DNA from: Ostreococcus mediterraneus
Lineage: Eukaryota; Chlorophyta; Mamiellophyceae; Mamiellales; Bathycoccaceae
Direction of reading: 5' to 3'
DNA: 64,000 nucleotides
NCBI GenBank assembly: GCA_012295225.1
Contig: WMKK01000012.1
Coordinates: 62,001-126,000, forward strand
Below, one piece after another: positions 20,039 to 28,134 of this stretch (position 1 is its first letter; each line of letters opens with the position of its first letter). The position numbers and the translations under genes were made by a program. The notes under the pieces are model-generated. The model ran no database searches. It was not told the origin of the DNA and saw only the letters and a program-made list of their open reading frames with translations.

Positions 20039-20758
20039 TCACGCCACGGCGACGCGACACAGCGGGCACTGTCCTCGACGCGATAACCATGCGTCTAAAC
20101 AATTCGCGTGAAACGCGTGCTTGCATCGCGGGACAGTCTTCACGACGTCTCCTTCGACGTATGACTCTAAACACACCGCGCATGAAACGTCGGCGCATGA
20201 ACCGTCACACGTCTTTGTAACCGTCGTGCGCGGTAAACACGCGATGTCGTCCTCGCTCGCTGGAGGCGCGCCCGAGGTGGGCACGTCCCCGCCGCTCCCC
20301 GTCAACGCCTCAAACGTCATCTCACGCGCCGTAATCATGCGTAAAACCTGACTAACGTTCATCGTGTGCGAAAAAGACAAGTGCAGCACCCGTCGCTCGC
20401 CGTCTCGATCGGTAAACACCGCGTACGAGTACGAACCGCTCTCCGGCGCGCTCTCTGGCGCGTTCTCAGGCAGCTCCACCCCCAAAGTCTCCAGCAACAC
20501 CGTCGCCCCGGCCACAGCGCCGGTCAACGCACCACGAATAACCCCACGCGCGCTGGCATAGCCCGCCACCGCGCCCGCGATGGCCCCACACGTCGTGCCC
20601 GTCACGAGCAACGCCGCCTTGGCGCTCGCGCGAAGCGTGCGCTCGCACAAGCGCACGACCCGCCACGCCCCCTGTCGCCGCGCGCGGTGCTGCCTCCACG
20701 ACGGCGCCGACGCAGTCGCTCGTCCAGTCGCGTGCTGCGGCGTCGACGACGTCGTCAT
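20039..20758 (-). CDS. RING-H2 finger membrane protein, NEP1-interacting-protein-like E3 ligase
   Basis: A 239-residue protein. A Gly/Ala-rich hydrophobic segment at about residues 55-95 (TTCGAIAGAVAGYASARG, GALTGAVAGATVLLETLGVE) matches the membrane region of plant NIP/ATL-type RING proteins. The C-terminus carries a complete RING-H2: CAVCLESY, then CKHAFHANCLDAWL and CPLCRVAVA, with C-C-C-H-H-C-C-C ligands. The conserved Trp after the second His is present. It is likely a membrane-bound ubiquitin ligase, in chloroplast or endomembranes. The ATG at 20758 gives the full membrane segment. It is convergent with the MFS gene and divergent from HCF164. Confidence 0.85.
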   Translation of the reverse strand: MTTSSTPQHATGRATASAPSWRQHRARRQGAWRVVRLCERTLRASAKAALLVTGTTCGAIAGAVAGYASARGVIRGALTGAVAGATVLLETLGVELPENAPESAPESGSYSYAVFTDRDGERRVLHLSFSHTMNVSQVLRMITAREMTFEALTGSGGDVPTSGAPPASEDDIACLPRTTVTKTCDGSCADVSCAVCLESYVEGDVVKTVPRCKHAFHANCLDAWLSRRGQCPLCRVAVA

Positions 20759-21191
20759 CGCGACGTCCTCGGGCGCGGTAACGACGCGGAACCTGATTCA
20801 CAAATGCACGCCGCGGTCCAACCGTCACCGCGTCTGCGTCACGCGTCGTCCACGCGCCGCGTCGCGCCGCGATCCGTGACGATGCGTTACCACCCGACGC
20901 GTCGAGTTCGTCGCGCGCTCGTCCGCCCGTTCGCGCGTCCGCTCGACGCACACTTCGGCGGCGTCGTCGAATGAGGGCGCCGACAGCGCTGACTGGACAC
21001 CTGATATGTTAAGCGCATTCGCGGCGCCGTCGGCCGACGACGCGCGCGTTCGCGGCGGCGACCGGTTCGGACGACGCGAAACATCCGCATGCACACCATC
21101 CGCGCGAGACGCGGCGCCGCGACGCGTCGTCGGCGCGAACCGCGCGACCGAGGCGCGGAGCTCGGCGGGCCTCGGCAGAGCTCGACGCGCC

Positions 21192-21998
21192 ATGTTCGCC
21201 GCTCCAGCGACGGGCGTCGCGCGGTTCGCGCCGACGACGCGTTCGATGAAAGGTTCGTGGCCATCGGTGCGCGGTGCGCGCGACGCGCGATTCGCGCGCG
21301 CGGTGCGTCGCGCGACGACGGGGGACGATGAGACGGATGACGTTGCGCGGGATCCACCGTCGTCATCGTCATCGAATTCGAATTCGACGCCGGATTTCCC
21401 ATCGATCGACGACGAACGCGCGCGAGGGAAAACTATAGCGCTCGCGGCGTTCGCGACGGGCGTGTTTGCGTTCGGGGTGTCCACGACGAGCGGCGTCGGG
21501 AGCGGAGATGCGATCGCGGGCGCGAATTTGTCCCAGCTCGAAAAGCGTTCGACGTCGCTCGACGCCGCGCTTTCGAGTGGAAAGCCCACCGTACTGGAGT
21601 TCTACGCCGATTGGTGCGAAGTGTGCAAAGAGAGCGCACCGACGGTATACGCGGTGGAGACTGCGCACGCGAACGGGGTGAATTTCGTCATGTTGAACAT
21701 CGATAACACCAAGTGGGGAGGCGAGTTGGACGCGTACGGCGTGGACGGGATACCGCACTTGGAATTTTTAGATAAAGACGGCGTCAGTGAAGGATTTATT
21801 GTGGGCAAGTTTCCCAAAGAAGTGCTCGAGGCGAACGTCGCGGCGCTTGAGCGCGGGGAAAAGACGCTGCCGTATGCAAAAAAGTATGGTTTGGCGACGA
21901 CGGTGCAAGCGCCGGATATCGTCGCTGGGGCGTCGTCGGTGGGCGACCCGCGCGGAGGGATCGTGCCCCCAAGCACCGATCCTCGCGCGCATGGATAG
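21192..21998 (+). CDS. HCF164: Thioredoxin-like protein HCF164, thylakoid
   Basis: A thylakoid membrane-anchored thioredoxin that passes reducing equivalents to the lumen for cytochrome b6f assembly. A transit peptide is followed by a hydrophobic anchor (IALAAFATGVFAFGVSTTSG). The thioredoxin fold has KPTVLEFYADWCEVCKESAP with the WCEVC active site, VNFVMLNIDNTKWGGELDAY, the cis-Pro segment VDGIPHLEFLD, and a C-terminus ending DPRAHG, which parallels Arabidopsis HCF164 (DPLSHG). An upstream in-frame ATG at 21006 is possible; 21192 is preferred because the sequence after it is a better transit peptide (few acidic residues). Confidence 0.92.
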   Translation: MFAAPATGVARFAPTTRSMKGSWPSVRGARDARFARAVRRATTGDDETDDVARDPPSSSSSNSNSTPDFPSIDDERARGKTIALAAFATGVFAFGVSTTSGVGSGDAIAGANLSQLEKRSTSLDAALSSGKPTVLEFYADWCEVCKESAPTVYAVETAHANGVNFVMLNIDNTKWGGELDAYGVDGIPHLEFLDKDGVSEGFIVGKFPKEVLEANVAALERGEKTLPYAKKYGLATTVQAPDIVAGASSVGDPRGGIVPPSTDPRAHG

Positions 21999-22060
21999 AG
22001 AAGCACACGTCTACAGGACTAGATGTAGCGGCAATGTATTTATTATATTTTACAAATCAA

Positions 22061-22837
22061 TCAGTCAACGTCGACGCGAGCCAACGCCGTGGAGGACGCG
22101 CTCGCGCTCGCGTTCGACGCCTCCTCCAGCCGCGCCACATCGCCATCCTTGACGTGGCAAAACAACGACCCTTTATTCCCTACGCTCACGCGCATCGTGT
22201 CGTCGAGATAAATCTGTTCAACCCATCCTTTCCCAGCCCCAGGGCGCGGCTCGAGCATAAACGTCTTGAGCGTCGTCCCGCCCACGCGCACGTCCACCGT
22301 ACTAATCACCACCTCGCTCCGCACCTCGCTCACAGCCTCACACGACGCCTTGGCATCGATGACAACTGGACCAAGTTCGACGACGTTGGCCAACGCGTTG
22401 CTCGCGATGATTTGATAATTCCTCGCCGCCTTTCCAAACGCGCGTTGAAACGGGTTCGCCGTCGACGCCTGCGCGCTCCAAATCAACCTCCATTTCCCGA
22501 GCAACCGCGCATCTCGCGCCGGTGCGCGCGCCTCACCATCATACAGCGTTCCAAGTTCATCAATCACCGCCGTAATCGCCTCGTCAGGGGCTTTACGCTC
22601 GATTAAACTCATGAGCTCTTCCCTGGCGCCGAGGAGCTGAAGTTCAACTTTTCGCCTCGGATCGAACACCTGCACGCGCGCCGCGTCTTCGCTCGCGCCG
22701 CCGCCCGTCGCCCGCATCGCGCTCGCCCGTCTCCACCGCCCCATCGCCCGCGCGGGCGCCCGCACGCGCGCGGGCGCGCGCGACTGCGCCAAAACCATCG
22801 CGTGCGCCGACGTGTGCCGCAATGATCGCGTCATCAT
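22061..22837 (-). CDS. Plastid lipid-associated protein (fibrillin/PAP family)
   Basis: A lipocalin-like protein of plastoglobules and thylakoids that binds lipids. Residues 1 to about 50 are an Arg/Ala/Ser-rich transit peptide. The PAP domain shows VELQLLGAREELMSLIERK at its start, RLLGKWRLIWSAQASTANPF (the typical GxWxLxYS/T segment), AFGKAARNYQIIAS, and a late TLKTFMLEPRP and QIYLDDTMRVSVGNKG strand pair, ending with VSVGNKGSLFCHVKD. It has 258 residues. The first ATG is at 22837; the codon before it is TTG. The ATG is 70 bp from that of the divergent proteasome gene, and its 3' end is 62 bp from HCF164. Confidence 0.9.
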   Translation of the reverse strand: MMTRSLRHTSAHAMVLAQSRAPARVRAPARAMGRWRRASAMRATGGGASEDAARVQVFDPRRKVELQLLGAREELMSLIERKAPDEAITAVIDELGTLYDGEARAPARDARLLGKWRLIWSAQASTANPFQRAFGKAARNYQIIASNALANVVELGPVVIDAKASCEAVSEVRSEVVISTVDVRVGGTTLKTFMLEPRPGAGKGWVEQIYLDDTMRVSVGNKGSLFCHVKDGDVARLEEASNASASASSTALARVDVD

Positions 22838-22907
22838 CAATCACTCCTTCGCCACTCCTCGCCGCGCACGACGCCCTCGCGCGCATCGCGACGACGACAC
22901 AGACGCC

Positions 22908-23666
22908 ATGTCCGGCATCGGATCCGGCTACGACCTGAGCACGACGACGTACTCCCCCGACGGGCGCGTGTTTCAAGTGGAATACGCGAGCAAAGCCGTG
23001 GACAACGGTGGGTTGACCATCGGCGTGGCGTGCGCGGATGGCGTCGTGATCGGGTGCGAGACGTTGGTGCCGTCCAAGTTACACACGCCGAATACGACGC
23101 GGCGCATAGGTGCGGTGGCGCGGCACGCGGGGATCGGGGCGAGCGGATACGCGCCGGATGCGCGCGCGGTGCGCGATCGAGCGCGCGCCGAGTGCGCGCA
23201 GTATAAATCCTTTTACGGCGACGCCATTCCTGGGAAATTACTCGCCGATCGCATGGCGCACTATTATCATTTGTTTACGTTGTATTGGAGCGTGCGACCG
23301 TTCGGGTGCGCCAGCGTGCTCGCGGTGAAGGATTTCGACGGCTACCACTTGTACACGTTGGAGCCGAGCGGCGAGTGCGCGAAGATGCGCGGCGCGTGCG
23401 TCGGTAAGGGCAAATCCGCCGCGAAAACCGAGGTGGAAAAGTTTAATTTTAGCGAAATGAAGTGCGAAGAAGCGGTGAGAGAGGTGGCGCGGATTATTTA
23501 CGCCACGCACGATGTCAAAGATAAAGACTTTGAGTGCGAGTTGAGCTGGATTTGCGACGCGAGCGCGGGCGAGTTTCAGCGCGTGCCAGACGCGTTGGCT
23601 GAGCCGGCGCGCGCCGCCGCCGCCGCTGCCGTCGCTGGCGATGCCGACGCCATGGATGCGACGTAG
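22908..23666 (+). CDS. PSMA3: 20S proteasome subunit alpha type 3 (alpha-7)
   Basis: An alpha-ring subunit of the 20S proteasome. The protein begins MSGIGSGYDLSTTTYSPDGR followed by VFQVEYASKAVDNGG, the alpha-subunit N-terminal signature that gates the pore. Further matches are GVVIGCETLVPSKL, ARAECAQYKSFYGDAIP, LADRMAHYYHLFTLYWSVRP and YTLEPSGECAKMRGACVGKG, which identify the alpha-3/PAG1 type. It has 252 residues. The ATG at 22908 is chosen from the family start, although the frame is open to 22812. Confidence 0.95.
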   Translation: MSGIGSGYDLSTTTYSPDGRVFQVEYASKAVDNGGLTIGVACADGVVIGCETLVPSKLHTPNTTRRIGAVARHAGIGASGYAPDARAVRDRARAECAQYKSFYGDAIPGKLLADRMAHYYHLFTLYWSVRPFGCASVLAVKDFDGYHLYTLEPSGECAKMRGACVGKGKSAAKTEVEKFNFSEMKCEEAVREVARIIYATHDVKDKDFECELSWICDASAGEFQRVPDALAEPARAAAAAAVAGDADAMDAT

Positions 23667-23851
23667 ACGTGGTGCACCGACGGCATCCACCGCCGCTACA
23701 GCGGTCCACTACCACTACTACAGTACTACTACTTTTAGTCTCCGCATAGACCTCGCGACGCGTTGTCAACGACAGACGCACGACGCGACTTTCTCCTCAC
23801 CTCTCATCGCCAACGAACCGAAACCACAACTACCATTGAGCGCGCGCCTCG

Positions 23852-25120
23852 ATGCCCGCGACTGCGACCGCGACCGCGACCGCGATGCCACGAGCGCGTC
23901 TTCTCGCGTCCGCAGTGGTAGTTACTCCGCTGACTGCTGCTCACGCCTCAGTCGACGACGCGCGAGACGCGTGCGCGCGCGCGTGCGGCTCGACGGCGAC
24001 GGTGCGATACCCCGACGTCGCCCGGCGGCGACGCGCGCGGCGTTGGTGCGCGTGCGCGCACGCGGCACGAGCGTTGACGCACGGCGTGAAGATGTTTTTG
24101 GTGTTGTTGTCCATGTTTTCGGCGTCGTTGACGACGTGTCGCGCGCGCGATGTGCGCGGTGCGCGGGCGTTCGAAGTACACGCGTATATTCCAGAGTACC
24201 GGGACGCGTCGCGAGCGGCGGAGGCGTGCGCGCACGCGCAAGGGGCGCGCGCGCGCGTGCTGGCGTTTAGCGCCGAGTTTAGCGCCGACGGTTCGGTGAG
24301 CGACGCGGGGCGCGCGCTGGTGACGCGCGGGAGCATCGAACAGCGCGGTGTCGCTGTACCGTGTGCGTTTGATTTAGTAATCGGTGGCGGAGGGCGCAGT
24401 GGGGCGTTCGCGGCGGCGTTACGTGGAGACGGCGCGGAGACGGCGGCGCGAGAGGCGGCAAAGGCGGTTCGAGCGCGCGCGTACGACGGCGTGAGCTTCG
24501 ATTGGGAGTACCCGCAGACGGCGAGCGATTGGCAAGCGTACGCCGCGCTGGTGTGCGCGACGAAGAGGATTTTGGGCGATGGCTATCGCGTGAGTTTTTC
24601 CATACACCCGAGCGCGGATACGTTTGAGTACGTGAAGACGTTTCGCGATATCACGGATTGCGCGGACGCCGTGTACGTCATGGCGTACGACTTTTCGCCG
24701 ACGAATGAACGACTGAATGATGGACATAGCTCGCTCAGTGCGGTGGTTGGGTTGCTCAAGTACATTAAGTCGTCTAAAGTCGTTGAAGACGCGTCAAAAT
24801 TCATGCTCGGGATTCCATTGTACGGCAGACGCGTGAGTAATTTTGGCGACGCCAAGACGTACGAAGACCTCGTAAGCGCGATGGGGGACTCGTTCGAGCC
24901 AAGTCGTACATTCGTCGATGGCGTAGTGTTCAATTCTGTTGAAATCGTGCGTGCGAAAGTTCGCGAGGCGAAGAAATTTGGTTTCGGCGGAGTCATGGTG
25001 TGGGAGCTCGGCCAAGACGTGCCGATCGAAGAAGTCGGCGTGTCGTTATTCGACGCTATTTTAGAGGAAGCCGCGACAGTTGACGACGGCGAGAGGGAAT
25101 ATCTTCATGAAGACCTGTAA
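23852..25120 (+). CDS. Glycoside hydrolase family 18 protein (chitinase/chitobiase-like)
   Basis: A GH18 barrel protein. The domain begins at about residue 105 (FEVHAYIPEYRD) and shows AFDLVIGGGGRSGAF, the catalytic segment YDGVSFDWEYP (about 212), VSFSIHPSAD, DAVYVMAYDFSP, FMLGIPLYGRR and the closing GFGGVMVWELGQD. The usual DxxDxDxE reads D-G-V-S-F-D-W-E: the catalytic Glu and preceding Asp are kept, the middle Asp is Ser. The N-terminus has two hydrophobic stretches, one after MPRARLLASAVVV (23885) and one after MFLVLLSMFSASL (24092); either could be the signal peptide, so the start is uncertain. It is probably a secreted or vacuolar enzyme acting on N-acetylglucosamine polymers or glycans. 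Confidence 0.85.
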   Translation: MPATATATATAMPRARLLASAVVVTPLTAAHASVDDARDACARACGSTATVRYPDVARRRRARRWCACAHAARALTHGVKMFLVLLSMFSASLTTCRARDVRGARAFEVHAYIPEYRDASRAAEACAHAQGARARVLAFSAEFSADGSVSDAGRALVTRGSIEQRGVAVPCAFDLVIGGGGRSGAFAAALRGDGAETAAREAAKAVRARAYDGVSFDWEYPQTASDWQAYAALVCATKRILGDGYRVSFSIHPSADTFEYVKTFRDITDCADAVYVMAYDFSPTNERLNDGHSSLSAVVGLLKYIKSSKVVEDASKFMLGIPLYGRRVSNFGDAKTYEDLVSAMGDSFEPSRTFVDGVVFNSVEIVRAKVREAKKFGFGGVMVWELGQDVPIEEVGVSLFDAILEEAATVDDGEREYLHEDL

Positions 25121-25183
25121 CAATAAGAGAGTGTTGTCGTAACTACGTACTAGACTATTTTCCGGACTACTGGCGCAGCGCGA

Positions 25184-26050
25184 CTAGTCGCGTTTCATGG
25201 GCGGCGCGACTACGCGAAACAACGACGTAAACATCGCGGCGATGGATCCCAGAAACGACCCACCACGAACCATGACCCAAATCCAAATCTTTTCACCGCC
25301 AAATCTAGCGTACAAGTTTGTCATCCACGCCAACCAATTCCAAACGCCCGCCGCGTTTTCGCTCCAACGCTCATCATTCGCCCATCTCCCTCGACGATGA
25401 CACCCCAACTTTTCCCAAAATCCCAATCCATCATCATCGTAACGCTCTAGAAGTTTAATCGTTTGTAGATATTTCGCGCTCTTCCACCCAAACAGCGCCG
25501 GGAACACCAATCGCGGGCCACCGTGTTCGCGAGACAACATCGAGCCGCCGCCGTCTTCTACGGCAAGAAACGCTCCCGCGCAGTCTCGCGAATCCACACC
25601 CACGGTGTAACCATCCGATGCGATCTGATACACGCACGCGTACGACGCCAGCGCGTCGTCTCCGAACGCGCATCGCAGCACGGCGTCCAAGTCGACGCCG
25701 CGAAATGTCAACGCTTCGCACGTCCACCCGGTGACGCAGTGCCAAGAGTGATTGCTAAACTCGCTCCACGCGCCCCCGTTCGCGGCTTTGAGCTCAGCCA
25801 AGGTGACTTTCGTGCTCACACGACCGATACACTCGATGGCGAACGCGTCACCGAGCGCCCAGGGATCGTGCGTCGGCGGAATCGGGCGTCCCAAGTCGAG
25901 TTTTATCCACGAGCGCACGACGCGTTGCCCACGCGGCGCGGACGATGCCAGCGCGGACGTCGATGGCGTGGATTGTGCGCGCGCGCGTAGCCGCGCTTTG
26001 TGTTCTACGTGTTTGGCGACGACGGGGTCATTGAGATCGATCGTTGACAT
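25184..26050 (-). CDS. Molybdopterin-dependent oxidoreductase, sulfite-oxidase/MsrP-like, membrane-anchored
   Basis: A 288-residue protein with the sulfite-oxidase-type molybdopterin fold. The Mo-ligand Cys lies in NHSWHCVTGWTCE (about residue 105), followed by FRGVDLDAVL. Downstream are YTVGVDSRDCAGAFLAVEDG and EHGGPRLVFPALFGWKSAKY followed by LQTIKLLERY, typical of the YedY/MsrP-like branch. The C-terminal 40 residues are hydrophobic (IWIWVMVRGGSFLGSIAAMF), probably a membrane anchor. No heme or dimerisation domain is present. The physiological substrate is unknown. Confidence 0.82.
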   Translation of the reverse strand: MSTIDLNDPVVAKHVEHKARLRARAQSTPSTSALASSAPRGQRVVRSWIKLDLGRPIPPTHDPWALGDAFAIECIGRVSTKVTLAELKAANGGAWSEFSNHSWHCVTGWTCEALTFRGVDLDAVLRCAFGDDALASYACVYQIASDGYTVGVDSRDCAGAFLAVEDGGGSMLSREHGGPRLVFPALFGWKSAKYLQTIKLLERYDDDGLGFWEKLGCHRRGRWANDERWSENAAGVWNWLAWMTNLYARFGGEKIWIWVMVRGGSFLGSIAAMFTSLFRVVAPPMKRD

Positions 26051-26095
26051 TGCGCGTGGCGCTGTGTGGTGTTACAAAAAGCGAACGCGTTGTTT

Positions 26096-27157
26096 CTATT
26101 CGCAATACGCCGAAGCGCCGCGAACGCTTTCTATGTTCAATGGAAACAAGAATGGCGAGTAGATTTCATACGCGATGTCATCGCCTAGACCCNAACCGCG
26201 TAATCTGCACCCGGGACAGAGCGCGAATCCGTCACGAAAGCGTATTTGAAACGCGTCCCGCGCGGGCGAAATCGAGAGCGTGGAATAGTCGCACACCTGC
26301 CCGTGGCATCGCGTGAAGAATTGCTCGGGGTCCTGCGCGATGCCATCTTCACCAACGTTCGGAAAGATTTTAAAATCAAACGGCAAATTAATGACGACGT
26401 CACTCATGTCATAGCCGACCGATCCGCGGTTTTCAACGTCGATTTGAATTCGTAAAAACGCGTCGTAGCCGGGCGAGCCCAATTGAACCGCTTGACGCGT
26501 CGGCGTCATCGCGTCTACTCGCGACGGATAGGACTTTACCTTGAATGAAAAATCAATATCCGCAGGAAAACACGTGCGTTTACGCGGCAGTGGTGCGTCG
26601 ACGACGGTTGAGATCGGTACCACTGGGCCGAGCGGCTGAAGTAGAGCGCCGGCGTCAATGATTGGATGGTACTTGTCGTGCTTGACAACAAAAGATCGAC
26701 CTTCGGAGTCGCCACGCAAAACGCATCCCGGGCATAACTTTAAGCTCGTGAGAAAACGCACTTCGAGCGCGTCGGCGGTGACGCGACGCTCGATTCCAGG
26801 GCACACGTTGGTGCCGTTGTACCGACCGCGCACAAACGACCAATAACATACCGAGACGTCCCAATCGCTCGGAAACGCCTTGGTTTCGGCGTCGAAACCG
26901 CCGCCTGCGATGTATACCGTCCCGGGAAATCTCAACCGCAACATTTTACCCTCCAAATCCGTCTCGGTCGTACCGTCGTTCGTGATGGTGAGCTTGGCGA
27001 TGAGCTCAACGACGCGTCCGTCGCGCCAGACGCCTTCGTACGTCGACTCAACGCGCAAGACATCCGGTGCGAAAAGGTCCCGCGCCGCTATCGCATCCGT
27101 GACTCCGCACGCTGCGCCGCACACTAGAATGAGAGCACTAATCAATCGTAGCTTCAT
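26096..27157 (-). CDS. Secreted protein with two internal repeats, family not recognised
   Basis: A 353-residue protein. Residues 1 to about 25 are a signal peptide (MKLRLISALILVCGAACGVT). Two homologous halves follow (about 30-165 and 190-350). Each has a beta-strand-rich part with an NxG turn (LTITNDG; VENRGS) and ends with the motif SLKLCPGCVLRG or GFALCPGCRLRG. The beta-sandwich look and the extracellular route suggest a carbohydrate- or surface-binding module, but I cannot name a family. One base (26193) is ambiguous, leaving one undefined residue just after the second LCPGC motif. It is tandem with the oxidoreductase gene, 45 bp apart. Confidence 0.75.
   Translation of the reverse strand: MKLRLISALILVCGAACGVTDAIAARDLFAPDVLRVESTYEGVWRDGRVVELIAKLTITNDGTTETDLEGKMLRLRFPGTVYIAGGGFDAETKAFPSDWDVSVCYWSFVRGRYNGTNVCPGIERRVTADALEVRFLTSLKLCPGCVLRGDSEGRSFVVKHDKYHPIIDAGALLQPLGPVVPISTVVDAPLPRKRTCFPADIDFSFKVKSYPSRVDAMTPTRQAVQLGSPGYDAFLRIQIDVENRGSVGYDMSDVVINLPFDFKIFPNVGEDGIAQDPEQFFTRCHGQVCDYSTLSISPARDAFQIRFRDGFALCPGCRLRGXGLGDDIAYEIYSPFLFPLNIESVRGASAYCE
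26193..26193. other. Ambiguous base (n) inside a coding region
   Basis: The single n in the window. It lies in the secreted two-repeat protein gene and does not break the reading frame. Confidence 1.
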
Positions 27158-27223
27158 GACCTTTGTCTTCGCGTTGTGAGGTGCCGCGCGCATGTGTCGT
27201 CCACATGTTTCCACATGTCGTTG

Positions 27224-28122
27224 TTAGCCGTCGACGGCGCGGTACCACGCGTTCATGGGCCTTACCTTTTCAAGCTCCGACGCAAACATATCGCACAATA
27301 AGTCCTCATCTTTTCGCACGTCACGCTGCGAGTCATATATCACCACATCCTGCCCTAATTCGTACTCGACGACGCGGCGTAAGACGCCGCACGACGCGTC
27401 TCGCGGAATCGAACAAAATGGAAATTCCAAACCCGCCCTCGACCTCGCATCCCAATGTGGGCGCAGCGTGACGTGCAACATCGCCGGTGGCACAACATCT
27501 ACCGTGACTCGCTCATCATCTATCATCTCGACGCGTTCGGCGTCAGATGCGCCGACGTCGCCGTTTCGCGCCGCCGTCTCGACATTTGGCGTTTCCGTCG
27601 CCTCCGTCTTCGCCTTACGTGCCTGCGCCGACGCAGTACGAAACACCTGCACGCCGCCGTACCCAAAAATATCAAACAAAACACCCAACGCACGCGCATC
27701 CTCGGCTGCATCGACGTCCTCAGCCCTCGCGCCGCGTAAAGCTTTCGCTACGACGGCGTCGAACGCCTCGTCTCGCGCGAACCGTTTCATGCCTTCCCCG
27801 TCATACGCATCGCCACACGTCGAGCAATTCGAATCCCTAGCGCGCGACGCGATGAACACACCACCAACACGTCAGTTACCGCGCGTTCGATCGTCCGTGG
27901 ACGCGCGCGCGCGCCACAGTCGCGCGCATTCCATGCACTTTTGACTTACCTGTCACACATCCGAGCGCACGCTTCACACACGCGGTGCTCGCACGTTCGC
28001 GGGCGATACGCGCGGCGCACCGTGCCGTGACACAGCGAACATCGCGATACGCGCATGTCACGACGCACGACGTGGTTGAACGCGACGGTGCGCGTGCGAC
28101 GCGCGCGCGTTTCTGGCGGCAT
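27224..28122 (-). CDS. RING-RAWUL protein, Polycomb PRC1 RING1/PCGF-type, two exons
   Basis: The coding sequence joins 28122-27950 and 27836-27224 (261 residues). Exon 1 encodes C28, C31, C44, H46, C49, C52 and C56, and exon 2 supplies C62 and C65, so splicing restores a C3HC4 RING: CSLC, TCEHRVCEAC, CSTC. The donor is CAG|GTAAGT and the acceptor CTAG|G; GTAACTGACG is the branch site. After a variable linker, residues about 170-258 (MLHVTLRPHW, PRDASCGVLRRVVEYELG, QDVVIYDSQ, MNAWYR) resemble the RAWUL ubiquitin-like domain of RING1/PCGF/DRIP proteins. RING plus RAWUL suggests a histone H2A ubiquitin ligase or its partner. Without splicing the RING is split and would be missed. Confidence 0.75.
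27837..27949 (-). other. Intron in the RING-RAWUL gene
   Basis: A 113-bp intron, phase 2, interrupting an Arg codon at residue 58. The donor is GTAAGT after CAG; the acceptor is CTAG; the branch box is CTGAC (about 35 nt before the acceptor). Splicing restores the RING finger Cys pattern. Confidence 0.8.
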
Positions 28123-28134
28123 TCTCGCGCGCGC

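Noticed and set aside
27815-27840. A tRNA-like GTTCGAATCC-type stretch
   Set aside because: No acceptor stem or other arms around it; it is part of exon 2 of the RING-RAWUL gene.
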